DNA from: Pseudomonas sessilinigenes
GTDB taxonomy: Bacteria; Pseudomonadota; Gammaproteobacteria; Pseudomonadales; Pseudomonadaceae
NCBI RefSeq assembly: GCF_003850565.1
Contig: NZ_CP027706.1
Location: 6,014,001-6,078,000 of the forward strand
Direction: 5' to 3'
Length of the DNA stretch: 64,000 bases
A program made the position numbers and the translations under genes. The notes under the pieces were generated by a model. That model worked only from the letters and a program-made list of their open reading frames with translations, was not told the origin of the DNA and did no database searches. Of this stretch, positions 55,263 through 62,694 are shown piece after piece. Within the stretch, counting starts at the first letter, position 1, and every line of letters starts with the position of its first letter.

Positions 55263-56711
55263 TCAGTCGTGACGGATAGCGATGGTCTTCAAGGTGGTGA
55301 AGCCCAGCAGTGCCTCGAAGCCCTTTTCCCGGCCATAACCGCTGGCCTTGACCCCTCCGAAGGGCAACTCGACGCCACCGCCGGCGCCATAGTTGTTGAT
55401 GAACACCTGGCCACAGCGCAGCTTGTGGGCCATGCGCATCTGGCGCGCGCCATCACGGGTCCAGACCCCCGCCACCAGGCCGAAGGCGCTGTCGTTGGCC
55501 AATCGGATGGCATGGGCCTCGTCCTCGAAAGGCATGACCGCCAGCACCGGGCCGAAGACCTCCTCCCGGGCCAGGCGGCTGTCGGCCGGTACATCGCGAA
55601 ACAGCACGGCCTGCTGGAAGAAACCAGCATTGCCCGCCTCGGGCACTACCACGCCACGGGCCGCCACCGGAATCCCCGCGGCCTCGGCTTCGCGCACGAA
55701 CTCACGTACCTGTCGCAGCTGCTTCTGGTTGATCAGCGGCCCCATGTCCAGGTCCAGCTCCGAGGGGCCGGCGCGCAACTGGCTGAAACCCTGGGCCAGG
55801 CGCTCCAGCAGCGGCTCGTAGAGGCTGCGCTCCACCAGCAGGCGACTGCCGGCGGAGCAGGTTTGCCCGCAGTTCTGCACGATGGCGTTGATCAATACCG
55901 GTAATGCGCGATCCACATCGGCGTCGGCGAAGACGATCTGTGGCGACTTGCCGCCCAGCTCCAGGGTCACCGGGCAATGGCGCTCGGCAGCGGCCTTGGC
56001 TACCAGGGCGCCGGTACCGGTGGAGCCGGTGAAGGAAATATGCGCCACCCCGGGATGAGCGCACAGGGCTGCGCCGGCCTCATGGCCATAACCGCTGACC
56101 ACGTTCACCGTGCCCTTGGGAAACCCGACCTCGGCGGCCAGTTCCGCCAGCCGCAGCAGGGACAGGCTGGCGTCCTCGGCCGGCTTGATCACGCAGGCAT
56201 TGCCTGCGGCCAGGGCCGCGCCGACGCTGCGCCCGAAGATCTGCATCGGGTAGTTCCAGGGAATGATGTGCCCGGTCACGCCATGGGGCTCGCGCACGCT
56301 CAGCACGGTGTAACCGGCCTGGTAGGGCAAGGTCTGGCCGTGAAGCTTGTCCGCAGCGCCGGCGTAGTACTCGAAGTAGCGCGCCAGGGCCGTGGCATCG
56401 GCCCGGGCCACCTTGAGCGCCTTGCCGGTATCCCGGGCCTCGATCTGCGCCAACTGCTCATGGTGCTCCAGCACCGCGGCACCGAGACGGGCCAGCAAGC
56501 GCCCGCGCTCCAGGGCCGAAAGAGCGCCCCAGGGGCCGTCGAAGTTCTCCCCCAGGGCCCGCTGTGCTGCGGTCACCGCCAGGTCGATATCTTCGGCGGT
56601 GCCCCGGGCGATGCGGGCATAGGTGGCGCCGCTACTGGGGTCCAGTACCGGGATGTCCTCGCTCCAGGACGAGGCCTGCCATTGGTTGTCGATGTAGTGT
56701 CTGTGCTGCAT
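55263..56711 (-). CDS. NAD(P)-dependent aldehyde dehydrogenase
   Basis: 483 residues. Catalytic Cys285 in GQTCSAGS, the ELGGKSP motif with the general base Glu, and WNYPMQIFGRSVG are all intact. It resembles betaine aldehyde / gamma-aminobutyraldehyde dehydrogenases. ATG at 56711 has GGAGGGGAG upstream and lies 2 bases after the stop of the dehydrogenase gene, so the two are coupled. The true substrate is unknown. Confidence 0.92.
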   Translation of the reverse strand: MQHRHYIDNQWQASSWSEDIPVLDPSSGATYARIARGTAEDIDLAVTAAQRALGENFDGPWGALSALERGRLLARLGAAVLEHHEQLAQIEARDTGKALKVARADATALARYFEYYAGAADKLHGQTLPYQAGYTVLSVREPHGVTGHIIPWNYPMQIFGRSVGAALAAGNACVIKPAEDASLSLLRLAELAAEVGFPKGTVNVVSGYGHEAGAALCAHPGVAHISFTGSTGTGALVAKAAAERHCPVTLELGGKSPQIVFADADVDRALPVLINAIVQNCGQTCSAGSRLLVERSLYEPLLERLAQGFSQLRAGPSELDLDMGPLINQKQLRQVREFVREAEAAGIPVAARGVVVPEAGNAGFFQQAVLFRDVPADSRLAREEVFGPVLAVMPFEDEAHAIRLANDSAFGLVAGVWTRDGARQMRMAHKLRCGQVFINNYGAGGGVELPFGGVKASGYGREKGFEALLGFTTLKTIAIRHD

Positions 56712-56713
56712 GT

Positions 56714-57820
56714 TCAGCTCCCCTCCAGGCATTCGGCGATGGCACGCCCGACTTCCACGGTGCTGGCGGTACCGCCCATTTCCCGGGTACGCGGACCGTC
56801 TGCGAGTACGGTCTCGATACTCTGTACGACGGCGGCGGCCGCCCGTTGGTAAAGCTCGTCGCCCTGCCCCAGGTGCTCGATCATCAAAGCTGCCGACCAG
56901 ATCTGGCCGATAGGGTTGGCTACGCCCAGCCCGGCGATGTCCGGCGCCGAGCCGTGCACGGGTTCGAACAGCGAGGGATACAGCCGCTCAGGGTTGAGGT
57001 TGGCCGAGGGGGCGATACCGATGGTGCCGGTACAGGCCGGGCCAAGATCGGAAAGGATGTCGCCGAACAGATTGGAGGCCACCACCACATCGAACCAGTC
57101 CGGATGCTGGACGAAGTGCGCGCAGAGGATATCGATATGGAACTTGCGGCTGGCGACCTCGGGATAGGCCTTGGCGATGGCGTCCAGGCGCTCGTCCCAA
57201 AACGGCATGGTGATGGCGATACCATTGGATTTGGTGGCCGCCACCAGGTTGCGCCGAGGCCGGCGGCTGGCCAGTTCGAAGGCGTACTTGAGCACCCGGT
57301 CGACGCCATGGCGGGAAAACACCGACTCCTGCAAGGCGATCTCCCGAGGCGTGCCCGGCCACATGCGCCCGCCGACACTGGAGTACTCGCCCTCGGTGTT
57401 CTCCCGCACCACGATGAAGTCGATGTCGCCCGGCACCCGCCCGGCCAGCGGACAGGGCACGCCGGGCATCAGGCGCACGGGGCGGATGTTGACGTACTGG
57501 TCGAACTGGCGACGGATCTTGAGCAGCGAGTCCCAGACCGCCACATGGTCGGGAACGATATCCGGGGCTCCCACGGCGCCGAAGAAGATCGCTTCGTGAT
57601 TGCCGATCTGCTCGGACCAGTCCTCGGGCATCATGCTGCCGTGGGCCTGGTAGTGCTCGCTGCACCAGTTGAAATGATCGAAATGCCAGTCGATGCCGAA
57701 GCGCCGACCGACCGCATCGAGCACCCGCAGGCCTTCGGGCACCACTTCGCGGCCGATACCATCACCGGCGATCACCGCGATGCGGTGGACGGGTTTTACA
57801 GGGGGATTGATCCTGGACAA
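56714..57820 (-). CDS. tartrate/isopropylmalate-type decarboxylating dehydrogenase
   Basis: 368 residues of the isocitrate/isopropylmalate dehydrogenase family: IAVIAGDGIGREVVPEGLRVL start, FFGAVGAPDIVPDHVAVWDSLLKIR and VRENTEGEYSSVGGR, as in tartrate dehydrogenase and D-malate dehydrogenase DmlA. It would oxidatively decarboxylate a 2-hydroxy-dicarboxylate with NAD and a metal. The start is TTG at 57820, 7 bases after AGGAG; the nearby ATG at 57825 is out of frame and stops at once. Confidence 0.88.
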   Translation of the reverse strand: MSRINPPVKPVHRIAVIAGDGIGREVVPEGLRVLDAVGRRFGIDWHFDHFNWCSEHYQAHGSMMPEDWSEQIGNHEAIFFGAVGAPDIVPDHVAVWDSLLKIRRQFDQYVNIRPVRLMPGVPCPLAGRVPGDIDFIVVRENTEGEYSSVGGRMWPGTPREIALQESVFSRHGVDRVLKYAFELASRRPRRNLVAATKSNGIAITMPFWDERLDAIAKAYPEVASRKFHIDILCAHFVQHPDWFDVVVASNLFGDILSDLGPACTGTIGIAPSANLNPERLYPSLFEPVHGSAPDIAGLGVANPIGQIWSAALMIEHLGQGDELYQRAAAAVVQSIETVLADGPRTREMGGTASTVEVGRAIAECLEGS

Positions 57821-57930
57821 GCCATATCTCCTGGTCTGACGTGTTGTTGTTATCGAGGCAGGTCAAGCGGACAGGCGCGCCCATTCTGGCCACAGAGCCG
57901 GGCCAGTGGGAATTGCTCATTACGGAAACC

Positions 57931-57951
57931 GCCTTCGAAAAATTCGAAGGC
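57931..57951. promoter_or_regulatory. 9-bp inverted repeat ahead of the dehydrogenase operon
   Basis: GCCTTCGAA-AAA-TTCGAAGGC is a perfect palindrome 111 bases upstream of the dehydrogenase start and 17 bases after the LysR stop. It may be the LysR operator or, because of the T-rich loop on the minus strand, a weak terminator of the LysR gene. Confidence 0.5.
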
Positions 57952-57968
57952 CGGATGAGCGATTACTG

Positions 57969-58883
57969 CTACCGATCGCCCTCACGAGCCACTGCCCCGT
58001 CCTGCTGGAAGCCTGCCAGGTAGTCAAACAGGGCGTGACTGGCCAGGGACGGCGGCTCACGGCGGCGACACAAGTACATCTGGCGATCGGCCCAGGGGTC
58101 ATCGATTTCGATAAAACGCAAGTCCATTTCCTTGCGGAAGATCTGTACCGCACCCTGGGGCAACACACCGACCCCCTGCCCTGCGGCAATCAGCCGGCAC
58201 ACGGCCTCGAAGCTGCGAACCTGCACCCGCAGGCGCAAGGGCATGCTCACGGCGGCAGCGGCCTCGGTAATCAGCGGGGTAATGGCGGCGTTGTCCTCCA
58301 GGCCGACGAAGTCGTAGCCCAACAGGTCCTCGAAACGTGCATGGCTCATCTTGAACGGATGCCCCTGGGGCACGATCAGGCACAGGCGGTCGCGACAATA
58401 CGCCTTGAAATACAGGTCCCGCGCCTCAGGCAACGTGGTGACGATACCGACATCGGCCACCCCGTCACGCACGGCCAGGAGAATCTCGCGACTGCGCTCC
58501 TCGCGAATGTCGATGCGAATGCCAGGATGCAGCTCGCTCCATTGGGTCAGCTGCCTGGGCAGTTCCTGGCTCATGGCCGAGCTGTTGGCGTAGAGGCTGA
58601 CCCGGCCCGTGGCCCCCTTGGCGAAGTCGGCAAGGTCGGCATGCATCACATCCACGGCCCGCAGGATGCTCCGCGCGTGATCGGCCAGGGCCTGGCCCGC
58701 TGGCGTGGGCTGCACCCCGGTGGACGTGCGCACCAGGAGCGCCACCTTGAAATGCTGCTCCAGCAAGGACAACCGGCGGCTGGCGGCCGACAGCGACAGA
58801 TGCGACTGCTCGGCAGCCCGGGACAGGTTGCCCAGGGTCAGGGCCTTGAGGAACAACTCGATGGAGGTCAGGTCCGGAGACAT
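57969..58883 (-). CDS. LysR-family transcriptional regulator
   Basis: 304 residues with an N-terminal LysR helix-turn-helix (LGNLSRAAEQSHLSLSAASRRLSLLEQ) and a full effector domain. It is on the same strand and directly upstream of the tartrate-type dehydrogenase operon, 148 bases away. It likely controls that operon, using the palindrome at 57931 as a site, but divergent arrangement is absent, so this is only an inference. Confidence 0.88.
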   Translation of the reverse strand: MSPDLTSIELFLKALTLGNLSRAAEQSHLSLSAASRRLSLLEQHFKVALLVRTSTGVQPTPAGQALADHARSILRAVDVMHADLADFAKGATGRVSLYANSSAMSQELPRQLTQWSELHPGIRIDIREERSREILLAVRDGVADVGIVTTLPEARDLYFKAYCRDRLCLIVPQGHPFKMSHARFEDLLGYDFVGLEDNAAITPLITEAAAAVSMPLRLRVQVRSFEAVCRLIAAGQGVGVLPQGAVQIFRKEMDLRFIEIDDPWADRQMYLCRRREPPSLASHALFDYLAGFQQDGAVAREGDR

Positions 58884-58975
58884 GGCGGGGTCCTTGTGCG
58901 CAGTCGCTGAAACCTACGCAGTCACCCGCCGATGTGCAACCTGCGCAAGCTTCTCGCCAAGCTGGGCACCTTGCT

Positions 58976-60622
58976 TCAACGCCCGGAGAAGCGCAGGCGC
59001 GAGAGCATGCGCAAATCGCCTGCGAGGTAGTAATCGTTGCTCCAGCTATCGTCCGCCGCCAAGGGCTGGACCTGCTTGAGCGCCAGTTGCCTGGCAAAGT
59101 AGCGGAACCGGTAATGCTCGTAGAAACGCAGCAGTTCCAGGCCGTAGCGATCCGCCAGGTCGGTGTCGCCACGGATGATCAGGAAGTTCTCATCGTTGCT
59201 CTGGCTGGCGCCGACGCTGAGGTTGTGGCTGCCGCTGATGATCACCGGGGCGTCGCTGGTGAAGTCGGTGACCACCGCCTTGGTATGCACCAGCAAGTTG
59301 CCCTTCTGCCCCTTGAGGCCTTCCTTGAGCCAGCCTTCCAGGCCGTTGTTGAGCAACGCGGTGGCGGCGAACTCCGCCGTGCGGTCGGCATGGAAACCGG
59401 TGATGCGGCTGGCGGTGTTCTGCAGGCCATAGCGCAACACGTCGTCGTGGGGCTGGCCGAGCAAGGCATCGAGGATCCGGTCGGGCAAGGCGAAGGCGGT
59501 GACGAACAGCAAATCGCGACGGGCGCCGTTGATGATCCCCACGAACTCGTCGAGATCCCCCTGGCCACTGCGCGGGGAAAAACCGGCGAACAGCGCCGCC
59601 TCAGGCTGCATGGGGTTGGTCTGGGTCAACCATTTGCGAGTGGCACCGACATCCGCCGGGGCGGCCCAGATCTGCTCGAACACCTGTAGGTAGCGGTTGG
59701 CGATGCCCGGGTTGTCCAGGCAATGCAATACGTTGGCCTGGCGGTAGACACCGTTGCCCGTGAAGTTGGTGCTGCCACAGAGCACCGCGACGCTCTGGCG
59801 CCCACCGCCCTGCTCCAGGCGGCTGAGGACGATGAACTTGTCGTGGAAGATGGCATGGGTCACCCGTCCACGTTTGCTGTCTTCGGGCAGGTGCTGCAGG
59901 CTGGCCTGGTTCATCGTGGTGTCGGCATCGCCGGGGGCGGCGTGGTACAGCACCCGGACCTTGGCCCCGCGATCGAAGGCCGCGTTGACCGCATCGACAA
60001 TAGCTGGCAACTGGTACTCGTAGATGGCGATATCCAGGCTCCAGCTGGCGTCGCTGGCACGTTGGATGAAACCCAGCAACTGCTCCAGCAGGCCGTTCTC
60101 CAGCCATTGCCGGGGCGCCTCTGGCCAGGCCTCGATGGGCAGGTTCTTGTTGGCGCTGAGCAAAGTGTCCAGTTCGGGAAACTTGCGCGAGAACGCCTGG
60201 CTAGCGGCCACTGCACGATTGAAGATCACCCGCTGCCCGGGAGGCTGGCCGTTGTCGGCGGTGATGCATAGCTGCAGCATTTCTCCCAGCTGCGGCGCGG
60301 CGGCGCTGCCATAGACCAGGTACACCCGATAGTTGAGGTTGGCGCCCGGGTTGACTGCATAGTCGGCCCAGCGGAACTTCTGCAATGGCGCCTGGTTGCT
60401 GGGCGTGGCGTTGTACTGGGGGAAGGTGTGCGTCTTGCCGGGGAAAGTCAGGCTATTGAACAGGAACAGCCAGGGTTTGCTGCCGGTCTGTTTTTCGATG
60501 GCGAAACCCAGCAAGCCCTGGCGCCGGCTGGCATCCAGGTCCATGGCCAGGAGCACGCCATTGGTGCCGGCGTAGGCCTTGACCCGAAAATCGTCCTTGT
60601 CGTTGTGCACCAGTACCCGCAT
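58976..60622 (-). CDS. phospholipase D-like protein
   Basis: 548 residues with two PLD-type active-site repeats: HDKFIVLSR (His260, Lys262) followed by GSTNFTGNG, and HTKAVVTDF (His446, Lys448, Asp453) followed by GSHNLS. The first repeat lacks the usual Asp at the expected spacing. No signal peptide or membrane segment is evident. It may cleave phosphodiester bonds of lipid or nucleic acid, or be a secreted effector; no neighbour clarifies this. It has its own upstream region with a REP-like repeat. Confidence 0.85.
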   Translation of the reverse strand: MRVLVHNDKDDFRVKAYAGTNGVLLAMDLDASRRQGLLGFAIEKQTGSKPWLFLFNSLTFPGKTHTFPQYNATPSNQAPLQKFRWADYAVNPGANLNYRVYLVYGSAAAPQLGEMLQLCITADNGQPPGQRVIFNRAVAASQAFSRKFPELDTLLSANKNLPIEAWPEAPRQWLENGLLEQLLGFIQRASDASWSLDIAIYEYQLPAIVDAVNAAFDRGAKVRVLYHAAPGDADTTMNQASLQHLPEDSKRGRVTHAIFHDKFIVLSRLEQGGGRQSVAVLCGSTNFTGNGVYRQANVLHCLDNPGIANRYLQVFEQIWAAPADVGATRKWLTQTNPMQPEAALFAGFSPRSGQGDLDEFVGIINGARRDLLFVTAFALPDRILDALLGQPHDDVLRYGLQNTASRITGFHADRTAEFAATALLNNGLEGWLKEGLKGQKGNLLVHTKAVVTDFTSDAPVIISGSHNLSVGASQSNDENFLIIRGDTDLADRYGLELLRFYEHYRFRYFARQLALKQVQPLAADDSWSNDYYLAGDLRMLSRLRFSGR

Positions 60623-60651
60623 GGCGTCGCTCCCCTTGATTGGCGCAGGCA

Positions 60652-60776
60652 GTGTAGCCGCTGCACCGGCTGCGCATGGCTCGATACGAGCCCTTGGAGC
60701 AACAGGTATATCGCGCTACCAAGCCTTGCGGCCGCTGCGCGCCCGTACGCAGCCTCGCCAGCTCGGCACGAGCCAC
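60652..60776. repeat. REP/BIME-like intergenic repeat, copy 2
   Basis: GTGTAGCCG and the following bases GCTGCGCATGGCTCGATACGAGCC-like blocks match the copy at 22526 (shared motif GGCTGCGC.TGGCTCG.TACGAGCC). Ends are similar, with a different middle. It fills most of the gap between the PLD and ChlD genes. Confidence 0.7.
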
Positions 60777-60789
60777 AGGGTTTGGGACG

Positions 60790-61449
60790 CTACCGGTCGA
60801 TATGGTGGTAGTCGGCGCCCAGGCGTTGCGCCAGTTCCCGGGCGCGACCGAGGCGGATCGGGCTGCGTTCGATATCCAGCAACAGGGTTGGACAATGCAG
60901 AGGGGCGACCGACGGCAAGGTTTTCAGGCGCCCGTCGGTGATCAGCAACACCCGCTGCTGCTCCGCCGGCCAGCGCCGTTGCCGCTGCTCCAACCACTGC
61001 CGGGCCTCGGCCAGGGCCTGGGGCAATGGCGTACCACCGCCGGCGCCCAGGCCATCGAGCCAGTGGCGCAGGTCCTTGGAAGCCTTGAGCCCCTGGACCT
61101 GCCAGCGGGGCGCACGACCGCTGGCGGTGAGCAAGGCCAGGCGCGCCCGTTGCCGGTAGGCATCGTCGAACAGTTGCGCCAGCAGGCCCTTGGCATCGCT
61201 CAGGGCATGGTGCCGGCGTGTCGAGGCCGAGGCGTCGACGATTACCAGCCACAACTCATGGGGCGTGCGACTGCGCAGTTGCCACAACAGGTCCTCGACC
61301 ACGCGTGGGCGGCCCTTGAGCAAGGTGCCGGGCCAGTTGATGCGACCGCAACTCGCCGCCCGGCTGCGGCCTTGTCGTCCCTGGTCCAGGCGCCCCGGCC
61401 GGGGCTTGGCATCCGCCCCCAGGCCAGAGCGGGAACGGATGCCTAGGGC
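60790..61449 (-). CDS. chlD: ChlD-type VWA part, read in the -1 frame after chlI
   Basis: A von Willebrand A domain with the MIDAS motif DASAS, GAGGGTPLPQAL and LLITDGR, as in the medium subunit of magnesium/cobalt chelatase. The frame is open from 61449 with recognisable ChlD linker sequence (GLGADAKPRPGRLDQGRQGRS) but has no ATG, GTG or TTG until 61323, well inside the conserved part. The preceding chlI frame ends in CCA AAA AAG CCC TAG, and a -1 slip on A AAA AAG leads exactly into this frame. The joined product would be 554 residues. The AAA+ and VWA fusion is the normal ChlD form. Confidence 0.85.
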   Translation of the reverse strand, partial: ALGIRSRSGLGADAKPRPGRLDQGRQGRSRAASCGRINWPGTLLKGRPRVVEDLLWQLRSRTPHELWLVIVDASASTRRHHALSDAKGLLAQLFDDAYRQRARLALLTASGRAPRWQVQGLKASKDLRHWLDGLGAGGGTPLPQALAEARQWLEQRQRRWPAEQQRVLLITDGRLKTLPSVAPLHCPTLLLDIERSPIRLGRARELAQRLGADYHHIDR

Positions 61450-61455
61450 TTTTTT
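61408..61455 (-). promoter_or_regulatory. programmed -1 ribosomal frameshift signal
   Basis: The slippery heptamer A AAA AAG (61455-61449) is in frame with chlI, as in dnaX. After CCCTA (5 bases) comes a hairpin at 61443-61408: GGCATCCGTTCCC and GGGGGCGGATGCC form a 13-bp stem (two G-U pairs) with a 10-base loop. The stop of chlI (TAG, 61445-61443) overlaps the foot of the hairpin. Such signals are known in chlD genes. Confidence 0.88.
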
Positions 61456-62453
61456 GGCCAGCTGGGCACTTCGCGCCGGACGCCGGTGGGCAGTGCCTGG
61501 GCCGGCATGTCACCCCATTGGCCCGCGCCTTCGCTGGCCTCGCGCTGCGCCCCGGACTGCTGCGGTACCGGCGACTGGGGCTGCTGCGCCGGTGCGGCAG
61601 GCGCCTGTCCACGGCGATGGCGCAAGGCGAATTCCGCCACCGCGTCGATATCGTCCTCGGTGATGGCCGAAGCGCCACGCCAGGCGGCATGGGCCCGGGC
61701 GGCCCGCAACCAGACCAGGTCGGCACGCAGGCCATCGACCCCGGCAGCGAAGCAACGCTCGGTGATCTGCGCCAGGGCCTGGTCATCCAGGGCGATACCT
61801 TCCAGCAGCGTCCGCGCCTGCTGGCAGCGCTGGCGCAGTTCGGCCTGGGCCTGGGCCCATTGGTTGCAGAACCCCTGCGGGTCGCTATCGAAATCCAGGC
61901 GCCGGCGGATGATCTGCCCGCGTTCCTGGGGCAGGACCTGGCCGCTCAAGGCCACGTTGAGACCGAAGCGGTCCAGCAGTTGCGGGCGCAACTCGCCCTC
62001 CTCCGGGTTCATGGTGCCGATCAGCACGAACTTCGCCGAATGCCGATGGGAAATGCCATCGCGCTCGATGAGGTTGGTGCCACTGGCCGCCACGTCCAGC
62101 AGCAAGTCCACCAGATGGTCGGGCAGCAGGTTGACCTCATCGACATACAACACCCCGCCGTCGGCCTTGGCCAGAACGCCCGGGGAGAACTGCGCCCGCC
62201 CCTCGCCCAGGGCTGCATCCAGGTCCAGGGTACCCACCAGCCGCTCTTCGCTGGCCCCCAGGGGCAAGGTGACGAACTGCCCGCTGGCCAGCAAATCCGC
62301 CAGTCCCCGGGCGAGGGTCGACTTGGCCATGCCCCGTGGCCCCTCGATCAACACGCCACCGATCTTCGGGTCGATGGCGGTCAGGCACAGGGCCAGCTTC
62401 AAGGCATCGGCGCCGACCACGGCCGACAAGGGGAAATGCGGGGTGTCGCTCAT
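61443..62453 (-). CDS. chlI: ChlI-type AAA+ chelatase subunit (0-frame product)
   Basis: 336 residues: Walker A GPRGMAKS, Walker B VLYVDEVNLLPDH, sensor 1 IGTMNPEEGELRPQLLDRFG with the arginine finger region. A Pro/Gln-rich linker (about 280-310) leads to the stop. By family, in cobalamin producers lacking cobST, the AAA+ subunit drives cobalt insertion by CobN. Ordinary translation gives this protein; frameshifting gives the ChlI-ChlD fusion. It lies 241 bases downstream of cobN, with a MITE-like element between. Confidence 0.9.
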   Translation of the reverse strand: MSDTPHFPLSAVVGADALKLALCLTAIDPKIGGVLIEGPRGMAKSTLARGLADLLASGQFVTLPLGASEERLVGTLDLDAALGEGRAQFSPGVLAKADGGVLYVDEVNLLPDHLVDLLLDVAASGTNLIERDGISHRHSAKFVLIGTMNPEEGELRPQLLDRFGLNVALSGQVLPQERGQIIRRRLDFDSDPQGFCNQWAQAQAELRQRCQQARTLLEGIALDDQALAQITERCFAAGVDGLRADLVWLRAARAHAAWRGASAITEDDIDAVAEFALRHRRGQAPAAPAQQPQSPVPQQSGAQREASEGAGQWGDMPAQALPTGVRREVPSWPKKP

Positions 62454-62538
62454 CTGGGGTTCTCGCTTGGGTCTGGGTGTCCCGAAGGACGATTTCGCGA
62501 GCCGTCTCGCGATCGAGTGCGCAGCATTCGCCGCCTCA

Positions 62539-62694
62539 GGGCACCTCTAAAAACGTAGGCGAGGCAGTCAGCGCAAGGCAAAAACAGGCGAAAAAGCGCC
62601 GTTTACAAGGGGTCAATGTGTATTTTGACCGGGCTGGCGCACCAGCCTGTTTTTAACGCAGCGATGACAACGCAGGTAGTTTTTAAAGGTGCCC
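62539..62694. mobile_element. 156-bp MITE-like element between cobN and chlI
   Basis: Terminal inverted repeats GGGCACCTCTAAAAAC (left) and GTTTTTAAAGGTGCCC (right) match at 15 of 16 positions. TCA occurs on both outer sides, as a 3-bp target duplication would. Internal AAAAACAGGC and GCCTGTTTTT also pair, so the whole element can fold on itself. It codes for nothing evident. The right TCA is the cobN stop codon. Confidence 0.7.

Noticed and set aside
60790..61323. VWA protein starting at TTG 61323
   Set aside because: This start would cut away conserved ChlD sequence; the frameshift model explains the open upstream frame.
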